Shown one piece after another: positions 56,345 through 64,000 of a stretch of DNA of 64,000 bases. The notes below the pieces were generated by a model that saw nothing but the letters and a program-made list of their open reading frames with translations, was not told the DNA's origin and made no database searches. This stretch comes from Monodelphis domestica (Eukaryota > Chordata > Mammalia > Didelphimorphia > Didelphidae). The translations under genes were made by a program, and so were the position numbers. The stretch covers positions 446,772,462 through 446,836,461 of the forward strand of contig NC_077227.1 in the NCBI RefSeq assembly GCF_027887165.1. Direction: 5' to 3'. Each line of letters opens with the position of its first letter. Position 1 is the first letter of the stretch.

Positions 56345-56695
56345 TATGGGTACTTTCTCTGATTTCTCTTTTGCTACTGATTTGAATAAATGGGTTTTCT
56401 TGGCTGAGTGCCATGTATGGTTCATTGTGGAAACTGATATTTGGTGGGAAAGGGGTCAAACCATAGATATAAAGCTTGGGGGTTTCCTCTCCCTAGTAAT
56501 GATATAGTGATCAGAAGTTAGCTTGAGCCCTATCATCTACCTTAGACTAATAACAGTTAAGGGGAGCAAATAGATACCATTCTAGACTTGTTACCTTATC
56601 TCCCTGAAGAGAATAGAGGGGGCAAATTTCTAGCCCCACTTCCTGTTTCCCCTTGTATTCTAAAAGTCTGCAAAGCAAGCTTTTCTTCACTCTAA
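56345..56695. other. No gene recognised
   Basis: About 350 bases with nothing recognisable. Confidence 0.5.
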
Positions 56696-56699
56696 GAGG

Positions 56700-57005
56700 A
56701 TATCATAGCATCATAGACTTCAGAATTTGAAGATATCTTAGAGGCTTAGTATTCCAAAACTCTTACATTTTATAGATGAGAAAACTGAGGACCAGAGATA
56801 TTAAATAGGCTAGTCCTCAGATCATAAGAATATAGACCTAGAGCTAGAAGTGTCCCTGAGGACTATTTAATCCAATCCCATTTTGCAAAAGAGGAAATTA
56901 AAACCCAGGGTGGTTAACTATTTTTGCCCAACACAACAGAGCTTAGATTCAACTCCATGTTTTCTGATTCTAAATCTCTGGCTCTTTCCATGGTGCCATG
57001 ATTCT
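56700..57005 (-). mobile_element. Two adjacent MIR SINEs
   Basis: Antisense copies at about 56700-56815 ('cattttatagatgagaaaac', 'tgaggaccagagatattaaa') and 56816-57005 ('gacctagagctagaagtgtc', 'cattttgcaaaagaggaaat', 'catggtgccatgattc'). Confidence 0.75.
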
Positions 57006-57009
57006 TTCT

Positions 57010-57640
57010 ATCAGTTCTTGTACAAAGTTCTTATACAAAGTGCAATACACTTCAGCATGTGGGCCATGGATTTTTTCTTACAGTCTGAGTCCATCAATTG
57101 GTTTTCCTCTCAGTAAAGTAGGAGGCAAATGAGGTCATCTGCTGAGATTCATGGGTGAGGGGACAGACTTTGGATCTCACAGGAAGAGGTTTGGATTAGT
57201 AATTATGTGGGAATGTGCAAAGAAGTCAAAAAAGATAAAAGAACTCTAATGGAAAAATAAGGTCTACAAGTCTATGTGGCATATTTTCATGTGGTCTCAT
57301 CAATACTTCCATTCAGGAAGCACCATGAGCAATAGTCAGCACAGATAAACTAGACCTCATTTGGAGGGTATCCAGCTTCTAGGCTGTGTTCATGTTTTTA
57401 TTCCTAGTCTGAAGCCTCTGGTTCCAAGGAAGCATAGACTCCTTTACAAGATTTGCTGCTCAAAAGGACAAGGGACACATACATATTAATCATAAGAAAA
57501 AAATAGGTAAATGAGGCTGGAGAAGAGGAGCAAACTGTGGAATGGGCAAAAATTCTCTTTAATGGCCAGGGAAAAGGGTAGTGAGCAAGATGGGAGCCTT
57601 TACTGGCCCTGGGTGTATTCTGTGCCTCTCCATAAGAAAC
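57010..57640. other. No gene recognised
   Basis: About 630 bases of unique-looking DNA, short open frames only. Confidence 0.5.
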
Positions 57641-57644
57641 TCTT

Positions 57645-57828
57645 CAATGGAAAGCAAATGGGATTTGGAATCAGAGGATCTGAGTTCAAAAGCTGCTCTG
57701 CTGCTCACTACTTATAGGAACTGGGTCAAGTCCCTTCCATGAACTCAGTTTCCTCATCTGTAAGATGAAAGGGTTTGACTTGATGACCTCTGCAATCACT
57801 CCCAGCTCTAAGTCTATGATCCCAACTA
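57645..57828 (+). mobile_element. MIR/Ther-type SINE
   Basis: 'gatttggaatcagaggatct', 'gagttcaaaagctgctctgc', 'cagtttcctcatctgtaaga', 'gacttgatgacctctgcaat'. Confidence 0.85.
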
Positions 57829-57829
57829 G

Positions 57830-59685
57830 AAAACTTTATACATCTATAGATAGAGGCTGGCAGGATTTGAAGGCTCTTATTCTTCCCTGGAGAAATGTGC
57901 CTTTCCTCTCTTTACATAAACAAACTCATTTTGTTTTATTTGTTTAGTGAGGGAAATCGTTCCCTGTCATCCTCTGGTGGGATGGTAGTTCACAAGAATT
58001 AATAATTATTGTATGATGTGGAAGATCACAGGATTCCCTGTAAACAAGCCATCGCTGTTCAGAGAGAAGGAACATCTTGCCTGCATATGTTTCATTAGTA
58101 ACAAGGCATTCCTCACGGGCTTCTTTCCTTATTTTGAGAAATGGGATGCACAGAATTAACTTCCTAATGGCCCAAGTGGTAACAAAATGAGATGGAAAGG
58201 AGCCAAAGTTCAATGGATTCCAGCACAGTGATCCCCTCTAGGAAGTCGTTTGGCCCCATGCTATTCCATTCGTCTTGGGTTAATGTTGTATTGCTCTACT
58301 GGAGAGGTGAGGGCTCCAGAGGGTCTAGCCCTGGTGTATTCTAGCCTTTAAGGCAACTTGAGCTTCCTTCTTATGTTGTTGGCAAAGGAATGGGGGCAGG
58401 TCTTCTATCAAGGCTGCTTCGGTGTAACCCCCCTCAAGTTCCATTCAGGTCAACAAATATTTTCTGAACTCCTTCTATGGGTCCAGCTCTATAACAGAGG
58501 AGAAGGCCTTGCCCTTGTCCTCAGGAAGCTCACCACCTGGTTAGAAAACACACAAGAAATTGTTGGCAACAACAAAGGAGGCAATGCTGTTTGTGAATCA
58601 TCCTGGAAGAGACAGTGCAGAAGTAGAGGGCTGGAGAGATCAAGGGAGGCGTCCTAGAAGAAGCAGGACTTAAACCAATGGTTTTCCACATTTATTTAAG
58701 TAACAAAAGGAGAAAGGCATGCAACTTAAGGACTAATGAGTAGTAAGAAGAAGCAGGAGGGAAACAATCAGGGATGGATTATCATGAATATGAATATAGA
58801 AGAGGTGTTTGCAGATGGATTTGGGAGTACATCCTGACATACTGGCCTGTATCTGGCAATGACCTGGTGAAAGATCCTCTAAGAAACACAGATGGGGAGG
58901 AAATTGAATATTTTCAATAGCTTCTGTAGGCCAGAAGCCAGGACACTTTGAGTCTGGTTTCCTGAAGCTATCTTTTGAAGTTGGTCCCTTTTCTCAGAGC
59001 CCTGAATAATTCTATTAACTATGTGCTGTGGGGTCTGGTTCTTTGGAGTGTGCTTTGGGGGAAAGACTAAGGAAATCTGTGGAAAAAATAAAGGCATTTG
59101 TAAGGTCAAGCCAGGAGGTGGCAATCCCTTTGTAAAAAGCAAAAACAATTTTTAAAAATCACTTTTTAAGTGAGCTGTTTATGTCCTCATTCAAAAGGAA
59201 AGGGATAACAATTCCCATACCCAACTCTGCCCCCCCAAATAATAATAATAACAAAATCCAAGTTGCTGTCCTCTCTTGAAGCTGAACCTCAAACTCAGAA
59301 TCCAAAAATTGGGTTTGGACAATTCATGTCTACCAGAGCAGTTTCCGTTTTATCTAAAAAAATCATCTATTTAAATTCAAACTAGGAATCTGGAGACAGA
59401 CACCCGGACATCTGGTTGATTGTTCTACCTTTCCATTTCATATTATAGATGTAGACGTAGCCCTGAACACCTGACATACTCTCTCTCTCCAATTGCTCTG
59501 TCTGCCTGATGACATCAGGTGCTGAAAATATTGCCAAAGGGCTCTTGATGGTTCAGTTCAAGGTTCTTCACGGTTTTTGGGGTTTTTTTTGACAGTCTGG
59601 TGAAACCTCAGAATCATGTGATTAGACTGATAAAGAAAATTCACAGGAAACCAATTATATTGAAATAGTTATTTTAAAAAAATTC
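57830..59685. other. No gene; L2 and MITE fragments inside
   Basis: An antisense L2 end at about 58450-58565 ('gtcaacaaatattttctgaa', 'gcccttgtcctcaggaagct') and a MITE piece at about 59590-59680 ('gacagtctggtgaaacctca', 'ggaaaccaattatattgaaa'). The rest looks unique. It lies downstream of SNX20 and could hold part of a long 3' UTR, which I cannot show. Confidence 0.45.
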
Positions 59686-59694
59686 TTAGGACTC

Positions 59695-59860
59695 AAGTTA
59701 TAGAGAAATGGACATAGTATAGGAGAGACCCAAGTTCAAGTTCTCCTCCCAAGCAAGAGACCTTGGGCAAGTTATCTCACTTTTCTGAGCCTGTTTCCTC
59801 ATTTATTAAATATAGATAATAAAACTTAAACTAACTACCTCATAGATCTGTTGTTTAAAA
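59695..59860 (+). mobile_element. MIR SINE
   Basis: 'atggacatagtataggagag', 'agaccttgggcaagttatct', 'cctgtttcctcatttattaa'. On the minus strand its 'tttatt' at 59802-59807 provides the first AATAAA hexamer downstream of the SNX20 stop. Confidence 0.75.
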
Positions 59861-59954
59861 AAAAAAGAGCTTTTAAAGCTGCCCTCTTGTCTTCTTACCT
59901 CTTATTCTCCACCACACTCTCTTTGTTTTAACAATAGTAGTTTGAGTCCTGTCT

Positions 59955-60285
59955 GCATGCCTTTGTAGTAGCCATATGCCATGCTGGAATCTTTTCTCCT
60001 CTCATCTCTGCCTCTTAGCTTCTCTGGCTTCCTTCAAGATCCAGCTCAAATCCCACTTACTTACTCTGGGAGTCCTTTACCACCTCGGTATCTTATATTT
60101 GCTCTATTTATATATCTTTGATTTCCCTACATATTATCTCCCTACATGGTTATACGTCCTCTCCCCAATAGAATGTGAGCTCTTTTCTGGGTAGAGGTTG
60201 CATTTGCCCTCCTCTGTATCCCCAGGGCTTAGGATAATTCTTGGCACATAGTAAGAGTCCCATAAATCTTCATTGCCTTGACCTG
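59955..60285 (+). mobile_element. L2 3' end abutting the SNX20 stop codon
   Basis: 'ctggcttccttcaagatcca', 'aatagaatgtgagctctttt', 'gtatccccagggcttaggat', 'cttggcacatagtaagagtc'. It ends about 50 bases from the SNX20 stop, so it should form antisense L2 sequence in the SNX20 3' UTR. Confidence 0.8.
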
Positions 60286-60337
60286 ACTTGGCTGCAAAGC
60301 CATCCCGAAATGTGAAGCGTTATTTTCATCGCCAGGT

Positions 60338-61006
60338 TTAGTGTAAGTATTCTCGGACAGTGAGTTCTTTCAAGGTGACCCCTCTGGCTGGGGTCTTCTG
60401 GAGCTGACTTTCCTCCAGCCTCTCTTGCAAAGATACAAAGTCCTTCCCCAACATGTAGGCCAGGTGGATCATAGCCTCCAGCAGTGGGACGTAGTACCTG
60501 TGACTAGAGCGGGTCTGCAAGTGGAGAAGAGCCTTCTCCCCAACCTCGAAAGCCTCCGTGGGGCGCTCCAGGTCTCGGTGGCACACCAACATGGCACACA
60601 GGGAAGGGATCACCAGAGTAGGGCAGTGACGGGTGAGTTTCTCCTGCAGGGGCACCACCTGGATAAAAATATCCAAGGCCTTGATGTACTGTCCTGCCCT
60701 GAGGCAACCATAGGCCTCCTTCAGCTCTGCTCTGGTGAGGAAGTCGATGAACTCCCTGGAGCGGCGGACACACTTGATGGAGTACAGAAGACTCAGGTAC
60801 TCCTTGAAGGCAAGCTTCCTCTCACTGATCATCTCCTCTGTGAAGTTGCCTGTCAGGTATTTCTTGGGGAAGATGATATCTTCAATTTCTTCGCTGAAAT
60901 TCTTCAGGAGGTTTTTGTGGAGGGCCTCAAAGTCTGAGTACCGCCTCTCCAGGATGGCTTTGTTGCTGTCAAAACTCCCTGTCTGGATGACAATGATTTT
61001 GTACAT
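60338..61006 (-). CDS. SNX20: Sorting nexin 20, last coding exon (PX domain and C-terminal PXB region)
   Basis: Encodes 222 residues and a TAA stop (60340-60338). Starting at the exon's first codon, residues 1-92 complete the PX domain, which in this family binds phosphoinositides on endosomes. Visible are the ERRYSDF motif (20-26, with the lipid-contacting Arg), the FPKK loop (46-49) and a second basic site in [11 protein letters not shown] (61-71). Residues 93-222 form the helical PXB region ([31 protein letters not shown]) and end in [10 protein letters not shown], as in other mammals. The exon begins at 61006 just after a pyrimidine-rich stretch and CAG. The leading ATG is a splice-joined internal codon, not the start. 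SNX20 is known in leukocytes as a partner of PSGL-1 (SELPLG) that directs it to endosomes. SNX21 is the main alternative, but the sequence fits SNX20 best. Confidence 0.96.
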   Translation of the reverse strand: MYKIIVIQTGSFDSNKAILERRYSDFEALHKNLLKNFSEEIEDIIFPKKYLTGNFTEEMISERKLAFKEYLSLLYSIKCVRRSREFIDFLTRAELKEAYGCLRAGQYIKALDIFIQVVPLQEKLTRHCPTLVIPSLCAMLVCHRDLERPTEAFEVGEKALLHLQTRSSHRYYVPLLEAMIHLAYMLGKDFVSLQERLEESQLQKTPARGVTLKELTVREYLH

Positions 61007-61073
61007 CTGAGATTTAAAAAAAAAGAAAGAAAAGAAAAGACAAAATCATTTAACTCCAAATCAGGTCTCATCC

Positions 61074-61286
61074 GGAGGTTCTCAGCCTTTCTAATCATAG
61101 ATCCCTTTGCAGTCTGGCAAAGTTTATTGACCCCTTCTCAGAATAATGTATTTAAATACATAATATAAAATACATAGGATTATAAAGGAAACCAATTACA
61201 CTGAAATACAGCTATCAAATTGAAATTAAACAAGCTGAATTAAACAAGTTTTTAAGGAAGTTCATGAGTCCCAGGTTAAGACCCTC
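61074..61286 (+). mobile_element. TIR-type MITE, best copy of its family
   Basis: Starts GGTTCTCAGCCT (61077-61088) and ends AGGTTAAGACCC (61273-61284), imperfect inverted repeats (9 of 12). The interior has 'gcagtctggcaaagtttatt', 'aaatacataggattataaag', 'ggaaaccaattacactgaaa'. Family not named with certainty; hAT-like ends are likely. Confidence 0.6.
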
Positions 61287-61333
61287 TACTAAACTTACAT
61301 CCCACATGGAAATCCAGATTTTGTAATGACTTT

Positions 61334-61532
61334 GTACTTTTTTAACCCTTATCTTCCATCTTAGAATCAAGTGAGTATTGGTTCCAGGGCAGAAGAGCAG
61401 TAAGGGCTAGGCAATGAGGGTTAAGTGACTTGCCCAAGGTCACACAGGTAGGAAGTGTCTGAGGTCATATTTGAACCCAGGACCCTCCTGCTAGTCCTGG
61501 CTCTCAATCCACTGGGCCACCTCATTTTCTTC
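61334..61532 (-). mobile_element. Type A SINE in SNX20 intron
   Basis: 'aacccttatcttccatctta', 'gacttgcccaaggtcacaca', 'atatttgaacccaggaccct', 'aatccactgggccacctcat'. TTGTAATG at 61321-61328 and 61533-61540 marks the probable target duplication. Confidence 0.9.
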
Positions 61533-61559
61533 TTGTAATGGTTTTAATAATTAATTTCA

Positions 61560-61755
61560 AGGAGTAGCCAGGTGGCTCAGTGGATAGAGAGCCAGGCCTG
61601 GACACAGGTGAGTCCTGAGTTCAAATCTGCCTTCAGATACTTCCTATATTTGGACAAGTCTCTTAACCCCCATAACCTAGCCCTTACTGCTCTTCTGCCT
61701 TGGAACCAATACTTAGCATTGCTTCCAAGACAAAAGGTAAGCATTTTTTTCAAAA
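61560..61755 (+). mobile_element. Type A SINE in SNX20 intron, opposite orientation
   Basis: 'agccaggtggctcagtggat', 'gttcaaatctgccttcagat', 'gcccttactgctcttctgcc', 'caagacaaaaggtaagc'. AATAATTAATTTCA flanks at 61546-61559 and 61756-61769. Confidence 0.92.
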
Positions 61756-61969
61756 AATAATTAATTTCATTGGGTACTTTCAGTGATCTGAGCTTCTCCC
61801 TAACACAAAAACCCATCCTTTTAGTACCAGAATCCTTTTAGTGATGCTACATGGCTATGTATTATATCATACCCCAATCTCCAAAGAATCAAACTCTGTG
61901 GGGACTCCCAAGAGTAACAGAAATACACATTTTGATTCAAAGAGGCTTGCCATTTGTTACTAATCATGA

Positions 61970-62218
61970 CTTATTGTCATTTAGCCCTGTCCTGCTATTT
62001 GTGACCTTATTCGATGTTTTCTTGATAAAGATACTGGAGTAATTTGCCACTTCCTTCTCCAGCTCATTTTATAGAAGAGGAAACCAAAACAAATAGGGTG
62101 AAGTGACTTGCCCAGAGTCACACAGGTAGGAAGTGTCTGAGGTCAGATTTGAATACAGGAAGAGGAGTCTACTTGATCCTGCACCTGGCACTCGATCCAT
62201 TCATCTTCCTAGTTGCCC
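61970..62218 (-). mobile_element. Type B SINE
   Basis: Antisense: 'gataaagatactggagtaat', 'ttgccacttccttctccagc', 'gacttgcccagagtcacaca', 'caggtaggaagtgtctgagg', 'gatccattcatcttcctagt'. Confidence 0.85.
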
Positions 62219-62559
62219 AATGATGGCTTGCTCATGAGAAATAGCATAGAAGCGATCTTTAAAGGAGATGGGCTGGCCATGGAGAGAGAGTAAGAGATAA
62301 CAGTTGGAAAGCCTCCTGCTGTCAATGATATTGGGAAGAAGAAAAAAAAAACTAGGGCAAGGCTACTGGCTGTTGGAGAAATACTTTATGGAGAATTTAT
62401 GGGAAGATATAGACAGGAATTTTACAGAATAAGAGGTTATTGATGGGCTACAATCTATACCTATGAATGAAATGTTTATAATGAGGAAATCAAGGCTCTA
62501 CTAATGGAAGCATTTGTTTGGAACCTGCTGTTCCACATATAGGACATTTTAATCCTCTA

Positions 62560-63280
62560 CCTGTCTTTGTGCAAAAATGGTTCCCCCATGACTAGAATGC
62601 ACTTCTTCCTCACCTTGTCTCTAAGCTGCCATCTTCTAAAGGAAAGTCTTGCTTGAGATCCCCTAGTTGTTAGTGCTTCCTCTTATTATTTTGTATATAT
62701 TTTGTATTTAGATATTTATGCAAATGTAATTTCCTACAAATCAGAGGTGAGCTCCTTAAGTACATTCAATTGAATTTCTGGTGCCTGCCATAGTGCCTGG
62801 GACACAGTAAATACTTTAAAAAATAATTTCAGAATGAATTTAGAACTTAATAAGTACTGTGTAATAAAAGTGATAATAAATGTAGAATTGCTCTGTAAAT
62901 CTTAAAGTGTTAACATGTCTGTATATGAGCATTATTGTATGGAGTGGTATAAGTAGAAAGATATTTTTCTTTGAGTATTCTCTTTGGCTGCCTTCCATGC
63001 CTAGAAGGCTCCCTCCTCGGTTTCCCAGCTTCTCTTAAATCCCAATTAAAATCTCATCTTTTACTGGAAGTCTTTTTCAACTTCTTTAATTCTAGTGCTT
63101 TCCACTGTTAATTATAGTACTTATTTGTCCTCTATATAGCTTCCTTTTTATATATTTGTTTTCATGTTGTCTTCCCTATTAAAAGATCAATTCCTTGAGG
63201 ATGAGAACTGTCTTTTGCCTATTTAGCACAGTGCTTGGCATACAGTGAGGATCTAATAGATGTTTTTTGATTGATTGGAA
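62560..63280 (+). mobile_element. Two L2 3' ends
   Basis: One at about 62560-62850 ('cccatgactagaatgcactt', 'gtgcctgccatagtgcctgg'). One at about 62985-63280 ('ccatgcctagaaggctccct', 'tattaaaagatcaattcctt', 'agcacagtgcttggcataca', ending 'gattgattgg'). Confidence 0.8.
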
Positions 63281-63639
63281 AGATATTTAATTATACATTG
63301 CATTGGGTTCTTTATTATTATAACATATATGACTTATTGTTCTACCTAGATCATGAGCTTCCAGAGGGCAGTACAATATCTTTTTTCTATCTGGAACTTT
63401 ATAATCTCCTTTTTTTACACTTATATTTTATTAGAATTTCAAACTCAATACATTCACACATACATACATACCCAATTAGTATATTTTTTCCAAATTTTAA
63501 CTTCTGTGGAATTGCCCCCCACCCTTTCCATTGAGGACATCACCATCTTCCAGACCCAGCTTAAATCTTAGGAATTTTATAATCTTCTCCCCCCCCAAAA
63601 AAAAGACATTCACTTACATCCCATAGCATATGACAACAT

Positions 63640-63740
63640 TGAGAGGTAAGTAGAATATTATTCTCATTTTCAAGGAATCTGGGGCCCAGTGAGTTGCCCA
63701 CAGGTTACATAGTTAGTGGCATGGCCAAGATGAGGTGCCA
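63640..63740 (-). mobile_element. MIR fragment next to the SNX20 exon
   Basis: Antisense MIR: 'attctcattttcaaggaatc', 'gagttgcccacaggttacat', 'agttagtggcatggccaaga'. It ends about 35 bases from the splice donor. Confidence 0.65.
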
Positions 63741-63776
63741 ATGGAAGGCAGTAGACCCTTCTGTAGTTCAGCTTAC

Positions 63777-63928
63777 CACATATTTGGAAGAATATTTTTT
63801 TGCAATTCTGGCAGATGAGATTTCAAAGAGCAGTTTGACTGGTTTCCAATGGCATTTCTCATTCCTCCAGTATTCTTGGAGCTCCTTTGTGGTCATGGAA
63901 GAGTTGGAGCTTGGGTCATTGCTGCAAT
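63777..63928 (-). CDS. SNX20: Sorting nexin 20, penultimate coding exon
   Basis: 152 bases: two bases finishing a split codon, then 50 codons. They read [20 protein letters not shown], followed by [30 protein letters not shown], then splice to MYK in the next exon. The SSNSSMTT and ELQxYW segments and KLLFEI (first PX strand) match the SNX20 linker and start of the PX domain. Acceptor TTCCAG at 63934-63929 with a pyrimidine tract; donor GTAAGC at 63776-63771. The phase-2 start and phase-0 end agree with the downstream exon. It is too short and spliced to appear as a long open frame. Confidence 0.95.
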
Positions 63929-64000
63929 CTGGAAGGACAGCACCATTAGTGGTAAGAACATGGGGAAACAGACAACCATTTCTCTAAGAATATGGGAAGA
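63929..64000 (-). other. SNX20: 3' end of the upstream SNX20 intron
   Basis: Intron sequence ending in CTGTCCTTCCAG on the minus strand. The upstream coding exon(s), start codon and promoter lie beyond the window. Confidence 0.85.

Larger units (their letters stand above)
61007..63776 (-). other. SNX20: SNX20 intron between the two coding exons
   Basis: 2770 bases. Donor G|GTAAGC at the 63777/63776 boundary. Acceptor TCTCAG|ATG at 61008-61007, preceded by a long T/C-rich tract on the minus strand (complement of the A/G-rich 61016-61040). The intron is phase 0. It contains a MITE, three SINEs, two L2 pieces and a MIR. Confidence 0.9.

Noticed and set aside
60425..60937. 170-codon plus-strand open frame over the SNX20 exon
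   Set aside because: It is antisense to a well-supported coding exon and has no domain of its own; a shadow frame.
61004..61006. ATG as SNX20 start codon
   Set aside because: It directly follows a splice acceptor, and the upstream exon continues the PX domain in frame.

Overview
This window looks like nuclear DNA of a metatherian (marsupial) mammal. The evidence is a dense load of marsupial-type interspersed repeats: tRNA-derived SINEs with two 3' body types, one ending in an RTE/BovB-like tail; L1 with marsupial-type ends; many L2 LINE pieces; a CR1/L3 element; MIRs in both orientations; two small hAT-type elements with 8-bp target duplications. The one recognisable gene is a spliced vertebrate gene. 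I cannot name the species from sequence alone. Family names are from pattern recognition, not a database search, and repeat edges are usually good to about 10-30 bases.

The gene is SNX20 (sorting nexin 20, also called SLIC-1), on the minus strand at the right edge. Its last coding exon (61006 down to 60338) carries most of the PX lipid-binding domain and the whole C-terminal helical PXB region. The preceding exon (63928 down to 63777) carries the linker and first strand of the PX domain. A 2.77-kb intron with a gtaag donor and a strong pyrimidine tract plus AG acceptor joins them in frame. The 5' exon(s) and promoter lie beyond base 64000. In placental mammals SNX20 sits between NKD1 (past its 3' end) and NOD2 (upstream). 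No NKD1 exon was recognised in the 60 kb left of SNX20.

Layout: 1-14 kb, L2, MIR and L1 pieces around a single-copy island at 2.96-3.65 kb that holds an inverted pair of TCF/LEF-type sites. 14.3-15.3 kb, a repeat-free, homeodomain-motif-rich block resembling a conserved enhancer. 16-25 kb, a possible minus-strand LTR, an 84-bp direct repeat 2 kb apart, SINEs and L2. 24.9-29.4 kb, a CR1 element, a 3'-truncated L1 and a second L1 nested in it. 29.4-33.6 kb, a hAT element, L2, SINE and a single-copy island. 33.9-38.5 kb, a long minus-strand L1 carrying a solo LTR and three SINEs. 38.6-42 kb, SINEs, an L1 tail with a 20-bp target duplication, and an LTR with a tandem repeat at its end. 42.3-43.3 kb, another single-copy island with a TCF/LEF-type site. 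43.5-53 kb, mostly L2 with SINE and MIR insertions and a roughly 360-bp TTCC/TTTC microsatellite. 54-55.2 kb, hAT element, MITE and a single-copy island with CTCF-like motifs. 55.3-60.3 kb, old repeats running up to the SNX20 stop. 60.3-64 kb, SNX20.

I see no sign of a prokaryotic, phage, CRISPR or other new multi-gene system. Apart from SNX20, the most interesting material is the candidate regulatory islands and the layered transposon history. The gene's neighbours, promoter and poly(A) site are not resolved here.
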